Below are positions 6,490 to 13,601 of a stretch of 13,601 nucleotides of DNA, one piece after another; position 1 is the stretch's first letter; each line of letters starts with the position of its first letter. The notes below the pieces were generated by a model that did no database searches, had not been told where the DNA came from, and saw only the letters and a list, made by a program, of their open reading frames with translations. The DNA is from Faecalimonas sp. (lineage in GTDB: Bacteria; Bacillota; Clostridia; Lachnospirales; Lachnospiraceae), in the NCBI GenBank assembly GCA_020024645.1, contig JAHHTN010000059.1:1-13601 (forward strand), given 5' to 3'. A program made the position numbers and the translations under genes.

Positions 6490-6513
6490 CACTTTTTTAA
6501 CATTTTTGTAACA
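6486..6513 (-). promoter_or_regulatory. Candidate WalR (YycF) binding site
   Basis: On the minus strand TGTTAC (6508-6513), five bases, and TGTTAA (6497-6502) exactly match the published WalR box TGTWAH-N5-TGTWAH. A third half-site TGTTGA (6486-6491) follows after another five bases, with one mismatch, and overlaps the -35 element. Position and target gene class both fit control by the essential cell-wall two-component system WalRK. AT-rich sequence can generate such matches by chance, so the call rests on the combination of spacing, position and gene type. Confidence 0.55.
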
Positions 6514-6520
6514 TTTTATT

Positions 6521-7372
6521 TTAAACGTCTGTTTTTATTTCTTTTTTAAACTGCTTTTGCATGATCACAAAAAAGCTAGATGCCATCGCTCCACATAGAA
6601 CCGTAACAATTCCTACACGAAAAACATTCCCAAATATCCAAGTATATAGGCCATACTCTGTCCCAATTACACTTGTTAGATTAATAACTGAGTGAAATAA
6701 AATTGAAGCCTTTAAACTATCATATTTTTCATAAATATACACTGCAAGATAGCCCAGTATAAATCCATAGATTGCCTGCACAAGATTTCCATGATATAGC
6801 CCAAACATCAAGGCACTTAACAGCATCGCTTTTCCTTTTCTTGTAATAAACGATAGTCTTTTGTAAATGATTCCTCTAAACATAAACTCTTCTGCAATCG
6901 GAACTAAAATTCCAAGTCCAATAACCTGCGCAAAAAAACTCTCCTTATACAATGCAGTTGCTGTTTCTTCATATGTTCCACTATATGCTGCTACATTTCC
7001 AAGAACGATTAAATTGTTCAATCCAATACAAGCCACAATTGCTAAACATATTATGATTGCATATTTCCATATAGGAGCTTTTTCTTCCTTAACAATTCCA
7101 AGTGTTTTTTCATAGGCAGAATCCTTTTTATACATCAATCCAAAAAACGGAATAACAAAAAGCGCTACTGCTGATGTAATCAAAGTTAAATGAGACATAA
7201 ACGCATTCATTACTTGAATTGCAGTTTCTTCTACATTTAGCGTTCCACCTTTTTGCATCTCTGGAACTATAATAAGAATAGACGCAATTATTTCCACAAC
7301 AAGCGAAACGGCATAGTATACTAAAAACGGAGAAATTATGGCAAATACTCCTATTGTTCTCTTTCTCTCCAT
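6521..7372 (-). CDS. CPBP-family intramembrane metalloprotease-like protein
   Basis: A 283-residue, multi-pass membrane protein with about seven to eight hydrophobic segments. It carries the full CPBP (CAAX protease and bacteriocin-processing; Rce1-like) signature: EExxxR as AEEFMFRG (Glu161, Glu162, Arg166), FxxxH as FGLYH (Phe190, His194) and HxxxN as HSVIN (His227, Asn231). Related bacterial proteins cleave membrane substrates or act in bacteriocin immunity and processing, but no such genes are nearby and the substrate is unknown. The start is ATG 7372 with AGAGG eight bases upstream. It lies 26 bases after the alanyl-tRNA editing gene, so it is probably co-transcribed with argS. No hairpin terminator is seen before the NlpC/P60 promoter. 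Confidence 0.9.
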   Translation of the reverse strand: MERKRTIGVFAIISPFLVYYAVSLVVEIIASILIIVPEMQKGGTLNVEETAIQVMNAFMSHLTLITSAVALFVIPFFGLMYKKDSAYEKTLGIVKEEKAPIWKYAIIICLAIVACIGLNNLIVLGNVAAYSGTYEETATALYKESFFAQVIGLGILVPIAEEFMFRGIIYKRLSFITRKGKAMLLSALMFGLYHGNLVQAIYGFILGYLAVYIYEKYDSLKASILFHSVINLTSVIGTEYGLYTWIFGNVFRVGIVTVLCGAMASSFFVIMQKQFKKEIKTDV

Positions 7373-7398
7373 ATTTCTTTCCTCTCTTTCTTCTCCAC

Positions 7399-8562
7399 TT
7401 ATTTTTCAACCAAATTGCAGGTAAAAAATGAATAAATCTCATCTTTCGTTCCTTTTAATGAACCTTGCACCATCTCCGGTTTTCCTCCACCTCTTCCCGC
7501 AAATTTTTCGTTCAAGTTTTTTGCAATTAGTCGAGTATCAGTATAACGGCTTCCTATTACATAACGATATCCCGTTTTGTCATTACCAAAAAATATACCA
7601 CAAATTTTTATATCTTTTTTCAACAGTAAATTAACTAGTTCTCTAGGAGCATTTCCTTCCAATTCTGGTTCAAATAAACATACTTTTTCTTGCTTTTCTA
7701 CAACCTGACTTGCTTTACTTCTCAGTAATTTATCCTGTAATAAAGCAATTTCAGCTTTTAATTGGTTTTTTTCTTCTTTTAATTGTTCCACAGCCTCAGC
7801 AATTTCAGTTTCTTTTGCCGACATCAAAACAGAAACTTTCTTCACACTCATTTCCTTTTCGTTATAATCTGCTAATGCTCTAAATCCACAGAGCATATTG
7901 ATTCTTACACCACCTTTATAATTTTGTATATTTGTTAGTTTAATCACTCCAATTTCTCCCGTTTTTTTTACATGAGGTGCACAACAAGCACAAATATCAT
8001 ATCCTTTAATTGTAACAATTCGAGTTTGTCCCTCAATCTCTATTTTACTGCGGTAAGGAATTTTATGTAATTCTTCCTCTGTCGGATAATCAACTTCAAT
8101 ATCTAAATTTTTCACGACCCCTTCATTTGCCAAAAACTCTATTTCTTTCAATTGATCTTTTGTAAGAATTCCATCGAAATCCATCGTAACCACATCTCGT
8201 CCCAAATGAAATCCAACATTATTGTACCCATACTTTTGATGAACCAAACCAGACACAATATGTTCTCCCGAATGCTGTTGCATTTTAGAAAATCTTTCTT
8301 CCCAGTCTATTTTCCCCGTCACATTCTTCCCCACTTCTAACGGTTTTTCTGTCATATGATAAAGTATTCCATCTTTTTCTTGTACATCAAAAACTCTAAC
8401 ACCATCAAGAACTCCTGTGTCCGACTTTTGTCCGCCACCCTCAGAAAAAAAGGCAGTCCTGTTAAGAACTACCTTGTAATATTTTCCCTCTTGCTCACAG
8501 GACTCTACTGTTGCTATGAACTTTATCAAATGACTGTCTTGATAAAATAACTTTTCTGTCAT
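7399..8562 (-). CDS. Alanyl-tRNA editing protein (AlaX-type with DHHA1 domain)
   Basis: A free-standing homologue of the AlaRS editing domain that hydrolyses mischarged Ser- or Gly-tRNA(Ala) in the cytoplasm. The N-terminal barrel has the FFSEGGGQ motif (residues 39-46). The zinc site is HSGEH (97-101) plus CxxxH (Cys193, His197 in CACCAPH). A coiled-coil stretch (about 235-290) is followed by a C-terminal DHHA1 domain with GRGGGKPEMVQG (356-367), as at the end of AlaRS. At 387 residues it fits the long AlaX class. Its ribosome binding site AAGG lies inside the last codons of argS and only two bases separate the argS stop from its ATG, so translational coupling is likely. The aminoacylation catalytic domain of AlaRS is absent. 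Confidence 0.92.
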   Translation of the reverse strand: MTEKLFYQDSHLIKFIATVESCEQEGKYYKVVLNRTAFFSEGGGQKSDTGVLDGVRVFDVQEKDGILYHMTEKPLEVGKNVTGKIDWEERFSKMQQHSGEHIVSGLVHQKYGYNNVGFHLGRDVVTMDFDGILTKDQLKEIEFLANEGVVKNLDIEVDYPTEEELHKIPYRSKIEIEGQTRIVTIKGYDICACCAPHVKKTGEIGVIKLTNIQNYKGGVRINMLCGFRALADYNEKEMSVKKVSVLMSAKETEIAEAVEQLKEEKNQLKAEIALLQDKLLRSKASQVVEKQEKVCLFEPELEGNAPRELVNLLLKKDIKICGIFFGNDKTGYRYVIGSRYTDTRLIAKNLNEKFAGRGGGKPEMVQGSLKGTKDEIYSFFTCNLVEK

Positions 8563-8564
8563 TT

Positions 8565-10331
8565 CTACATCCTTTCTGGCGCTTCAAATCCAAGCATATC
8601 AATACATGCTTCAAATATTTCTTTTGTTAAAAGTAACATAGAAATAAAACTCATTTGTCTTTCTTTATTTTCTTCTGCAAGAATTTTTGTTTCATGATAA
8701 AAACGGTTAAATGCGTTCGCTAACTCATATATATATGCACAAATTTTGTGAGGCGCTTTTTCTTCATAAGCATTTTCAATTACAGAATTGAATTTTGTTA
8801 TTTCAAGCATCAGTGCTTTCTCGCTATCTGACACTGCTTTTTTCACACCAGCTCTTACTGGATTTGTCTTTGTCTCCGAATATTTAGCAAGGATTGATTT
8901 AATACGTACAATCGTATATAAAATGTATGGTCCAGTATTTCCTTCAAAAGAAGTAAATCTATCTACATCAAATACATAATCTTTCGATGCCTGATTTGAC
9001 AAATCTCCATACTTAATTGCAGACAACCCAACAATCTTAGCTATTTTTCTTGCTTCTTCTTCTTCAATAGCACGATTTTCCATGATTTTTCCATACATTC
9101 TTTCTTCAATGTCACCAATAAGATTTTCAAGACGCATAACTCCGCCTTCTCTTGTCTTGAACGGTTTCCCATCCTTACCATTCATTGTTCCAAATCCAAT
9201 AAATGTAAGCTTTGTGTTCTCTTTGACGATATGAGTTTTTCTTGCACTTCTAAATACCTGCACGAAATGCAATTCCTGACGTTTATCCACAACATAAATA
9301 ACTTCATCTGGATTATATAATTTCTCACGTTCAATTAAAGTAGCAAGGTCTGTTGTTCCATATAAAGAAGCCCCATCAGATTTCAAAATCATGCATGGAG
9401 GAATTTCCTTTGTATCTGTTTCTTCTTTAACATCAATTACTAATGCACCATCATCATATCTTGCATAATTTTCTTTTTTCAAAAATTCCACCATCGCAGG
9501 AATATATGGTTGTGCATCAGACTCTCCTTTCCAAAGATCGAAATCGACATTTAAATTTGCATAGTTTTTCTTTAAATCTGCAACTGATACACGCATAATA
9601 TGTTTCCAAATTGCTGTATATCCTTTATGACCGTTTTGCAATAAATAAGTAGCATGAAGCGCTTCCTCTTTGTAATCCTCATGCTCTTTTGCATACGCGC
9701 TTGCCGTTGGATAAATTTCTTCTAATTCATCAATTGTAAATGGTGCTTCTTTTGGATATTCACCTATAAATTCTTCATTAAAATATGGAAGTCCTGGCTT
9801 ACGTTTCTTTAACTCTGTGATAATCAATCCCATCTGATATCCCCAGTCACCTAAATGCACATCTCCAATAACTTTATCTCCCATAAAACGTGCAATACGC
9901 TTAACACTTTCTCCAATAATTGCTGTACGAAGATGACCTACATGCAATGGTTTTGCTACATTTGCTCCGCCATAATCAATAACAATTGTTTTAGGTTCTG
10001 CTTTCTGTTCTAATCCTAAATGTTCATCTTCACTCATCTTATTTAAGTAATCTGCAACAAACTGTTCACTTAATTTAATATTAATAAATCCTGGGGTAAC
10101 TGCTTCTACATTAGAAATAGCTTCACTGCCCTGTAATTTTTCAACAACTTCTCCTGCAATCATAATCGGTGCTTTTTTATATGCTTTCGCTGCAGCCATT
10201 GCACCGTTACACTGATATTCGCATAAATCAGGACGATTTGATAAGGTTACCTTTCCAAATTTTGCTTCATAACCAGATTCTTCAAAAGCCTTTTCTAATT
10301 CTCCACTAATAATATCTGCTATCTTCTTCAT
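8565..10331 (-). CDS. argS: Arginyl-tRNA synthetase
   Basis: Class I synthetase that charges tRNA(Arg). The N-terminal Arg-tRNA synthetase domain (residues 1-about 90) is followed by the catalytic core with HVGH (130-133) in AKPLHVGHLRTA, VVDKRQELHF (348-357) and a KMSKS-equivalent region MNGKDGKPFKTREGG (383-397), as is usual for ArgRS lacking canonical KMSKS. The helical anticodon-binding domain ends with the typical APERM. The start is ATG 10329-10331 with AAGGAGG four bases upstream, giving 588 residues. An upstream in-frame ATG at 10406 would add 25 residues outside the family pattern and lies next to the promoter. First gene of argS-AlaX-CPBP. Confidence 0.97.
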   Translation of the reverse strand: MKKIADIISGELEKAFEESGYEAKFGKVTLSNRPDLCEYQCNGAMAAAKAYKKAPIMIAGEVVEKLQGSEAISNVEAVTPGFINIKLSEQFVADYLNKMSEDEHLGLEQKAEPKTIVIDYGGANVAKPLHVGHLRTAIIGESVKRIARFMGDKVIGDVHLGDWGYQMGLIITELKKRKPGLPYFNEEFIGEYPKEAPFTIDELEEIYPTASAYAKEHEDYKEEALHATYLLQNGHKGYTAIWKHIMRVSVADLKKNYANLNVDFDLWKGESDAQPYIPAMVEFLKKENYARYDDGALVIDVKEETDTKEIPPCMILKSDGASLYGTTDLATLIEREKLYNPDEVIYVVDKRQELHFVQVFRSARKTHIVKENTKLTFIGFGTMNGKDGKPFKTREGGVMRLENLIGDIEERMYGKIMENRAIEEEEARKIAKIVGLSAIKYGDLSNQASKDYVFDVDRFTSFEGNTGPYILYTIVRIKSILAKYSETKTNPVRAGVKKAVSDSEKALMLEITKFNSVIENAYEEKAPHKICAYIYELANAFNRFYHETKILAEENKERQMSFISMLLLTKEIFEACIDMLGFEAPERM

Positions 10332-10396
10332 AGTGCCTCCTTGTATATGTAAATCTTCTGTTATATATAATAAGTAATCTTTGTTATACTTTGTAT

Positions 10397-10425
10397 ATTT
10401 TATCATATGAGGTAATGAACAACAA
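10397..10425 (-). promoter_or_regulatory. Promoter of argS operon
   Basis: Minus-strand TTGTTG (10420-10425), a 17-base spacer and TAAAAT (10397-10402). The resulting leader of about 60 bases shows no T-box specifier hairpin or terminator. Confidence 0.55.
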
Positions 10426-10447
10426 CCATATATTTTTAAAACCTTTC

Positions 10448-10476
10448 TTGCTTTTTTATTGTATTTGTGTTATTAT
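10448..10476 (+). promoter_or_regulatory. Promoter of flavin reductase-rubredoxin and nfo
   Basis: TTGCTT (10448-10453), a 17-base spacer and TATTAT (10471-10476), divergent from the argS promoter, with the start codon 36 bases downstream. Confidence 0.6.
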
Positions 10477-10486
10477 ATCAATAACA
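10468..10486 (+). promoter_or_regulatory. Dyad operator candidate over the -10 element
   Basis: TGTTATT and AATAACA form a perfect inverted repeat with 7-base arms and a 5-base spacer, lying directly over the -10 of the plus-strand promoter. This is the geometry of a repressor site. It partly resembles PerR and Rex boxes but matches neither closely, so the regulator is unassigned. Confidence 0.4.
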
Positions 10487-10511
10487 ATTACTATTATTAA
10501 GGAGGATTATT

Positions 10512-11150
10512 ATGAATAAAAATGTATTTCACAACTTCTCTTATGGAGTTTACCTTGTATCTTCTTTAGATGGAGAACGACCAACCGGCTGTATTGCAAA
10601 TAGTGCTATGCAAATCACTTCTACACCTGCAACTATTGCCATTAGTATAAATCATGATAACTTTACTAATTCTTGTATCCGCCAATCCGGACAGTTTGCA
10701 GTTTCTATTTTATCGCAAAACACTTCTCCTGATTTAATCGGACAATTCGGTTTTCAATCTGGAAAAGATGTCAATAAATTTGAAACCATTCCTTTCCAAA
10801 CAAAATTAGGACTCCCTATCCCTAGCAACTGTTGTGGATATGTCATCTGCAACGTGATAAATATAATGGAAACTTCTACCCACACCGTTTTTCTTGGTGA
10901 AGTTATAGACGGAGACGTGATGAGTAATGAAATCCCAATGACTTACTCCTATTATCATCAAGTTATCAAAGGAAAAAGTCCAAAAACTGCTCCAACTTAT
11001 ATCGATGAAGATTCTATTTCTTCCGATAAGCATTGGGTCTGTAATGTATGTGGATATATTTATGACGGAACTACTCCTTTTAAAGAATTACCAGATGCAT
11101 ATCGATGCCCGATTTGCAAAGTAACTAAAGAAAACTTTATTTATAAATAA
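10512..11150 (+). CDS. Flavin reductase-rubredoxin fusion (high-molecular-weight rubredoxin, Hrb-like)
   Basis: The N-terminal part (residues 1-about 155) is a flavin-reductase-like FMN-binding split barrel, with the FHNFSYGVYLVSS start and the ANSAMQITSTP motif. The C-terminal part (174-212) is a rubredoxin with four iron-ligand cysteines at 177, 180, 199 and 202 (CNVCGYIYDG and CPICK). In acetogens and other clostridia such fusions, called Hrb, carry electrons from NAD(P)H to flavodiiron proteins that reduce oxygen or nitric oxide. No flavodiiron gene is in the window. The start is ATG 10512 with AAGGAGG six bases upstream. It lies 16 bases before nfo on the same strand, so both are probably one transcript, under the promoter with the dyad over its -10. 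Confidence 0.9.
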   Translation: MNKNVFHNFSYGVYLVSSLDGERPTGCIANSAMQITSTPATIAISINHDNFTNSCIRQSGQFAVSILSQNTSPDLIGQFGFQSGKDVNKFETIPFQTKLGLPIPSNCCGYVICNVINIMETSTHTVFLGEVIDGDVMSNEIPMTYSYYHQVIKGKSPKTAPTYIDEDSISSDKHWVCNVCGYIYDGTTPFKELPDAYRCPICKVTKENFIYK

Positions 11151-11166
11151 TCAGAAAGGATATATT

Positions 11167-12072
11167 ATGCTAAAACTAGGTTCTCACGTAGGAATGAGTG
11201 GCAAAGAAATGTTGCTTGGTTCCGCCAAAGAAGCCGTTTCTTATGGAGCAAATACATTTATGTTTTATACTGGCGCTCCACAGAATACAAAACGAAAAGA
11301 AATTTCTGAATTAAACATCGACCCAGCGTGGACATACATGAAGGGTCATGGAATCCATGAAATTGTCGTACACGCACCTTATATTATTAATCTTGCAAAT
11401 ACTGTTAAAGCAGAAACATTTGAACTTGCAGTGGACTTTTTGCACTTAGAGTTGGAACGTGCAACTGCTTGTAAAAGTAATACTTTGATTTTACATCCTG
11501 GTGCCCATGTGGGCGCTGGAACAGAAGCAGGTATAGAACAAATTGCTAAAGGAATTAACGAAGTTTTAACAAAAGATACTAGCTGCAATATCGCTCTTGA
11601 AACAATGGCTGGAAAAGGAACAGAAATTGGAAGAACATTTGAAGAACTTGCACAAATTTATGATAAAGTTATTTACAACGATAAACTTCGTGTCTGTTTT
11701 GATACTTGTCACACAAATGACAGCGGTTATGATATTGTCAACGATTTTGATGGTGTAATAGAAAAATTTGATAAATTAATCCGAAAAGACCAAATTGCTG
11801 TTTTCCATATCAACGATAGTAAAAATGTTCTTGGTGCAGGGAAAGACCGACACGCCAATTTGGGTTTTGGAGAAATCGGTTTTGATGCTATTTCATATAT
11901 TGTACACCATGAAGATTTTATCAATATTCCTAAAATTTTAGAAACACCATATATTCCATCTCTAACAAAAGCAAAGAAATCATATGCTCCTTATAAGTAT
12001 GAAATCGAAATGCTTCGAACAAATAATTTTCGCTCAAACATCGCAAATATTATTCTTCAAGATAACGAATAA
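11167..12072 (+). CDS. nfo: Endonuclease IV (AP endonuclease)
   Basis: Cleaves DNA 5' of abasic sites and trims 3'-blocking groups in base excision repair. The 301-residue TIM-barrel protein keeps all nine metal ligands of the family: His69 (VVHAPY), His110 (LHPGAH), Glu145 (ALETMAGKG), Asp179 and His182 (CFDTCH), His214 (VFHINDSK), Asp227 and His229 (KDRHANLG) and Glu259 (LETPY). After CFDTCH the usual hydrophobic residues are replaced by TNDSGYD, a small variation that leaves the ligands intact. The start is ATG 11167 with AGAAAGGA seven bases upstream. It follows the flavin reductase-rubredoxin by 16 bases, which suggests a joint role in oxidative or nitrosative damage. It ends at a strong bidirectional terminator. 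Confidence 0.96.
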   Translation: MLKLGSHVGMSGKEMLLGSAKEAVSYGANTFMFYTGAPQNTKRKEISELNIDPAWTYMKGHGIHEIVVHAPYIINLANTVKAETFELAVDFLHLELERATACKSNTLILHPGAHVGAGTEAGIEQIAKGINEVLTKDTSCNIALETMAGKGTEIGRTFEELAQIYDKVIYNDKLRVCFDTCHTNDSGYDIVNDFDGVIEKFDKLIRKDQIAVFHINDSKNVLGAGKDRHANLGFGEIGFDAISYIVHHEDFINIPKILETPYIPSLTKAKKSYAPYKYEIEMLRTNNFRSNIANIILQDNE

Positions 12073-12131
12073 AAACACCTTGCACTGTCAACTTTCATTT
12101 TATAGAAATTCTCTCAGTGCAAGGTGTTTTT
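12071..12131. terminator. Bidirectional terminator between nfo and the dipeptidase gene
   Basis: A perfect 17-bp stem (AAAAACACCTTGCACTG at 12071-12087 with its complement at 12115-12131) encloses a 27-base loop. The A and T ends of the stem give a T tract on either strand. It begins within the nfo stop codon and lies nine bases from the stop codon of the convergent gene. Confidence 0.85.
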
Positions 12132-12140
12132 TATTTATTT

Positions 12141-13511
12141 TTATTTCTGGGCAAGTTCGTACATTGCTGTAGCAACAATCTGGAATGATTTCATTAATTT
12201 GTCAATTTCTCCATATTCATTTGGCTGATGAATCACATCATCATCACCTGGGAAAATAGGTCCAAATGCTACCATGTTTTCAAATGCTTTTGCATATGTA
12301 CCACCACCAATTGCAATTGGTTCTTCTTCGCTTCCTGTATATTCACGATATACATTCATCAATTTCTGTACTAATTCAGATTCTTTAGACACATATAAAA
12401 GGTTTCCTGTCTGTTCTACTTCTGCAGTTAAACCATATTCTTTTGCTGCTTCTTTAATTGTTTCAATCATTTTTTCATTATCTGCATTATTTGGATAACG
12501 AACATCTAATGTGAAGAGTAATTTGTCTTCTGTACAATCCACAACACCAAAGCATACTGATGTTTCTCCTGTTTCTTCATCATGAGCATATACTCCTAAT
12601 GTTTCTCCCTTTGTTTCTAAATTGATTTTATCTAATACAAAATCAATCATTTTCTGTAAATCTCCACCCAAGTCGATTCCATTTTCTTTTAACGCAGTAA
12701 ATAATTGAATTGCCGCATTTTTTCCTAAGTGTGGAAGGCTTCCATGCGCTCCTTTTCCCGAAGACACAATCACTGTATTTCCATTTTCTTTTGTCACAGA
12801 AATATTTTCTGATGCAGGGAAATCAAAATCACCTTCTACTACCATTGTACATTTTGGTGTAACAACATTTTTCGCTGTACCACCTTTAATAGAAAGTACT
12901 TTAACTGTTGAAGGATTTTCAATTTTTTTTGTTACTTCCCAGAAAATCTGTCCTTTTTCACAGAAAATTACAGGATATTCTGCATCTGGAGTGAATCCAA
13001 TCGTTGGTTTTTCTCCACCTACTTTAATATAATGTTGTACACATGAAGAACCATTTTCTTCATCTGTTCCAATCATTACACGGATTCTTCTATCAATCGG
13101 AAGACCTAAATCTTTAATGGCTTTCATTGCATAAATAGCTCCAATTGTTGGTCCTTTATCATCTAAAACACCACGACCAAACATTTTCCCGTCATGTACT
13201 TCGCATCCAAGCGGATCATAGTCCCACCCTTCTCCTAATGGCACAATATCAACGTGTCCTAAAACACCTACCATTTCTTCACCTTCACCGTATTCAATCC
13301 AACCAACTCTGTTATCCACATTGCCTGTCTTGAATCCTAATCGCTCACCAAGTGCAAGTATATGATCTAATGCAGCCTTTGGCCCCTCACCATAAGGTGC
13401 ATTTTCTTTCGCTTCACTTTTCACACTTTCAATTGCAACGCTTTCACGGATAGATGTAAAAATATCCTCTTTCAATTCCAGCATTCTCTCGTCAAGTTTT
13501 TCATTTCTCAT
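12141..13511 (-). CDS. pepV: PepV-like M20 dipeptidase
   Basis: A zinc-dependent cytosolic metallopeptidase of the M20A family (PepV/Sapep type) that hydrolyses dipeptides, including beta-Ala or D-residue dipeptides in studied members. Metal and catalytic residues are in place: His86 and Asp88 (GHVDIVPLGEGW), bridging Asp117 in GRGVLDDKGP, Glu151 and Glu152 in TDEENGSSC, Asp176 in GFTPDAEYP and His428 in VIHQPNEYGEID. At 456 residues it fits the family, which contains an inserted lid domain between the two catalytic halves. The start is ATG 13511 with GAGAGGG about eight bases upstream. It is transcribed alone from a promoter at the window edge and is convergent with nfo. Substrate preference cannot be told, so the symbol denotes the family. 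Confidence 0.9.
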   Translation of the reverse strand: MRNEKLDERMLELKEDIFTSIRESVAIESVKSEAKENAPYGEGPKAALDHILALGERLGFKTGNVDNRVGWIEYGEGEEMVGVLGHVDIVPLGEGWDYDPLGCEVHDGKMFGRGVLDDKGPTIGAIYAMKAIKDLGLPIDRRIRVMIGTDEENGSSCVQHYIKVGGEKPTIGFTPDAEYPVIFCEKGQIFWEVTKKIENPSTVKVLSIKGGTAKNVVTPKCTMVVEGDFDFPASENISVTKENGNTVIVSSGKGAHGSLPHLGKNAAIQLFTALKENGIDLGGDLQKMIDFVLDKINLETKGETLGVYAHDEETGETSVCFGVVDCTEDKLLFTLDVRYPNNADNEKMIETIKEAAKEYGLTAEVEQTGNLLYVSKESELVQKLMNVYREYTGSEEEPIAIGGGTYAKAFENMVAFGPIFPGDDDVIHQPNEYGEIDKLMKSFQIVATAMYELAQK

Positions 13512-13550
13512 GTTGTTATGCCCTCTCTTCCTGTTTAATTAATTATCTCT

Positions 13551-13579
13551 AGTTTATACTGAACATTACAATAAATCAA
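13551..13579 (-). promoter_or_regulatory. Promoter candidate of the dipeptidase gene
   Basis: Minus-strand TTGATT (13574-13579), a 17-base spacer and TAAACT (13551-13556). An overlapping TATAAA (13553-13558) is an alternative -10 with 15-base spacing. About 40 bases upstream of the start codon. Confidence 0.5.
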
Positions 13580-13601
13580 GCATTCTTTAACTTATTTTCA
13601 C

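Noticed and set aside
7128..7442. 104-codon minus-strand frame overlapping the CPBP gene start
   Set aside because: It overlaps the CPBP and AlaX genes in another frame and reads as a frameshifted shadow of CPBP.
10332..10396. T-box riboswitch before argS
   Set aside because: The leader is about 60 bases and contains neither a T-box sequence nor a terminator hairpin.
10332..10406. Longer argS start adding 25 residues
   Set aside because: The extension (MIKYTKYNKDYLLYITEDLH) is unlike ArgRS N-termini, and AAGGAGG stands before the ATG at 10331.
10468..10486. PerR or Rex box assignment for the dyad
   Set aside because: Arm sequence and 5-base spacing deviate from both consensus sites, so only an unassigned operator is reported.

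Overview
The window is AT-rich and looks like the chromosome of a low-GC Gram-positive anaerobe, most likely a clostridium of the Lachnospiraceae type. The evidence is strong GGAGG ribosome binding sites, a flavin reductase-rubredoxin fusion typical of anaerobes, secreted coiled-coil NlpC/P60 hydrolases, and Firmicutes-like rpsB-tsf, argS and pepV genes. The family-level assignment is an inference from protein style and has not been checked by a search.

Left part (1-1985): an accessory, decayed zone. Bases 1-897 hold no long gene, only small or broken reading frames on the minus strand, one possibly Spo0E-like. A 5' fragment of an IS3-family orfA then points rightward and collides with a ParA-type ATPase gene on the minus strand. 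Both are cut at about 1100-1107. Upstream of parA lies a cluster of TACGAAAATC-type repeats (1775-1963) resembling iterons or a partition/operator site. This looks like the scar of an integrated plasmid or conjugative element.

Middle part (1985-6520, genes on the minus strand): housekeeping and envelope genes. rpsB and tsf form an operon with a good promoter, a nested stem-loop leader that looks like a ribosomal-protein autoregulatory RNA, an intergenic hairpin and a strong terminator. Upstream are two tandem PcsB-like secreted peptidoglycan hydrolases, each with its own promoter. One carries a textbook match to the WalR box.

Right part (6521-13601): a CPBP-family membrane protease-like protein, an alanyl-tRNA editing protein and argS run on the minus strand as a likely operon. 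A divergent promoter region then drives a plus-strand pair: an Hrb-like flavin reductase-rubredoxin and endonuclease IV (nfo), plausibly an oxidative/nitrosative stress and DNA repair unit. nfo converges on a PepV-like dipeptidase, and the two share a 17-bp-stem bidirectional terminator.

Most of the window is ordinary core genome. The unusual material is the parA/repeat/IS junction, the candidate WalR control of the hydrolase pair, and the rpsB leader.
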